Shown: one piece after another, positions 5,885 through 6,233 of the stretch | How positions within the stretch are numbered: the stretch's first letter is position 1 | How the letters are laid out: each line of letters begins with the position of its first letter | NCBI GenBank assembly: GCA_029240395.1 | Contig: JAREAJ010000045.1 | Coordinates: forward strand, 1 to 6,233 | Source of the DNA: Nitrososphaeraceae archaeon | GTDB taxonomy: Archaea; Thermoproteota; Nitrososphaeria; Nitrososphaerales; Nitrososphaeraceae | Length of the DNA: 6,233 nucleotides | Direction: 5' to 3' | The notes under the pieces: model-generated | Database searches by the model: none | Seen by the model: the letters and a program-made list of their open reading frames with translations, nothing else | Told to the model about the DNA's origin: nothing | Position numbers and translations under genes: made by a program

Positions 5885-6233
5885 GTGTCAACATCAGACA
5901 GGACGGAACAGGAACATATAGAGAGGATTGCATCAGCAATAGAAGATATGGTCAATATGGGGATTCTGAAACTCGTAAATATACAAGCCACTGAAATGGC
6001 GGTCTTCTCCGTAAAGTTCTCATCAATCGTAACCACTCTGACAGAAGGGAGCAAAGCTTCCAATGCTCAGCCAGATGCAATTACAACTCTAATGTATCAC
6101 TCACTTTTGATTTTCATGAATGAGGAACTGAGAATTCCTAAGGAATTGGTCATGGCCTTTGGCAGGGACATAGAAAAACACAAAGACGAGATGGAAAGCG
6201 CTGCTATTATCTTCCAGTACGCGACAATTCTGC
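5885..6233 (+). CDS. Unrecognised helical protein (3' truncated)
   Basis: The frame is open from the GTG at 5885 to the right edge, giving at least 116 residues with no stop. I do not recognise the family. The start (MSTSDRTEQEHIERIASAI) is a plausible cytoplasmic N-terminus, and the visible part reads as a run of amphipathic helices without cysteines, membrane segments or known motifs. The frame has no ATG, GTG or TTG between its upstream stop (TAA at 5831-5833) and the GTG. The next candidate is ATG 5948 (residue 22). AGATATG at 5855-5861, about 27 bp before the GTG, is a possible TATA element for a leaderless start. TATATAT at 5872-5878 is too close for the GTG and would instead fit a start further downstream. 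Composition and length support a real gene; function is unknown. Confidence 0.65.
   Translation, partial: MSTSDRTEQEHIERIASAIEDMVNMGILKLVNIQATEMAVFSVKFSSIVTTLTEGSKASNAQPDAITTLMYHSLLIFMNEELRIPKELVMAFGRDIEKHKDEMESAAIIFQYATIL

Noticed and set aside
5866..6063. Minus-strand 65-codon frame near the right edge
   Set aside because: It lies antisense to the longer, better-composed open frame starting at GTG 5885 and shows no motif.
1..6233. CRISPR arrays, insertion sequences, attachment sites, long repeats
   Set aside because: No regularly spaced repeats, transposase-like frames, terminal inverted repeats or duplicated blocks were seen by reading the window.

Overview
The window looks archaeal and most likely comes from a Thermoproteota/Nitrososphaeria-type genome. 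This is inferred from moderate GC, arginine mostly encoded by AGA/AGG, TATA-like boxes about 25-30 bp before several starts, frequent TTG and GTG starts, and little Shine-Dalgarno signal. No marker gene is present, so the lineage is a working guess.

Layout: (1) 2-496 (+) is the 3' part of a gene for an HD-domain nucleotide hydrolase of the Mesh1/SpoT type; the window edge cuts through its HDxxED motif. (2) 497-712 is a 216-bp intergenic region with a T-rich tract, a TATA-like box and two very short ORFs. (3) 713-4748 (+) is a tight three-gene operon: etfB, etfA and a FixC-like flavoprotein with a FixX-type ferredoxin domain fused at its C-terminus. Gaps are 2 and 5 bp. (4) 4763-5314 (-) is a convergent gene for a peroxiredoxin-like thioredoxin-fold protein carrying CNHC. 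(5) 5315-5477 is a divergent promoter region. (6) 5478-5855 (+) encodes a small unrecognised protein with a Gly/Ala/Arg/Ser linker and a CX4C pair. (7) 5885-6233 (+) is the start of an unrecognised helical protein that runs off the right edge.

The operon is the core of the window. EtfB and EtfA would form the electron-transfer flavoprotein heterodimer, and the third gene would pass its electrons to the membrane quinone pool. The EtfB nucleotide loop (DGETGQTGP) and GSPT motif resemble FixA-type, bifurcation-associated ETFs. However, the FixX domain has ligands for only one [4Fe-4S] cluster, as in ETF:quinone oxidoreductase, and EtfA seems to lack the usual flavin-contacting Ser-Arg. The system therefore sits between bifurcating FixABCX/EtfABCX and ordinary ETF/ETF-QO, and its electron donor cannot be told from this window. 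I see no mobile elements, CRISPR arrays, tRNAs or rRNAs.
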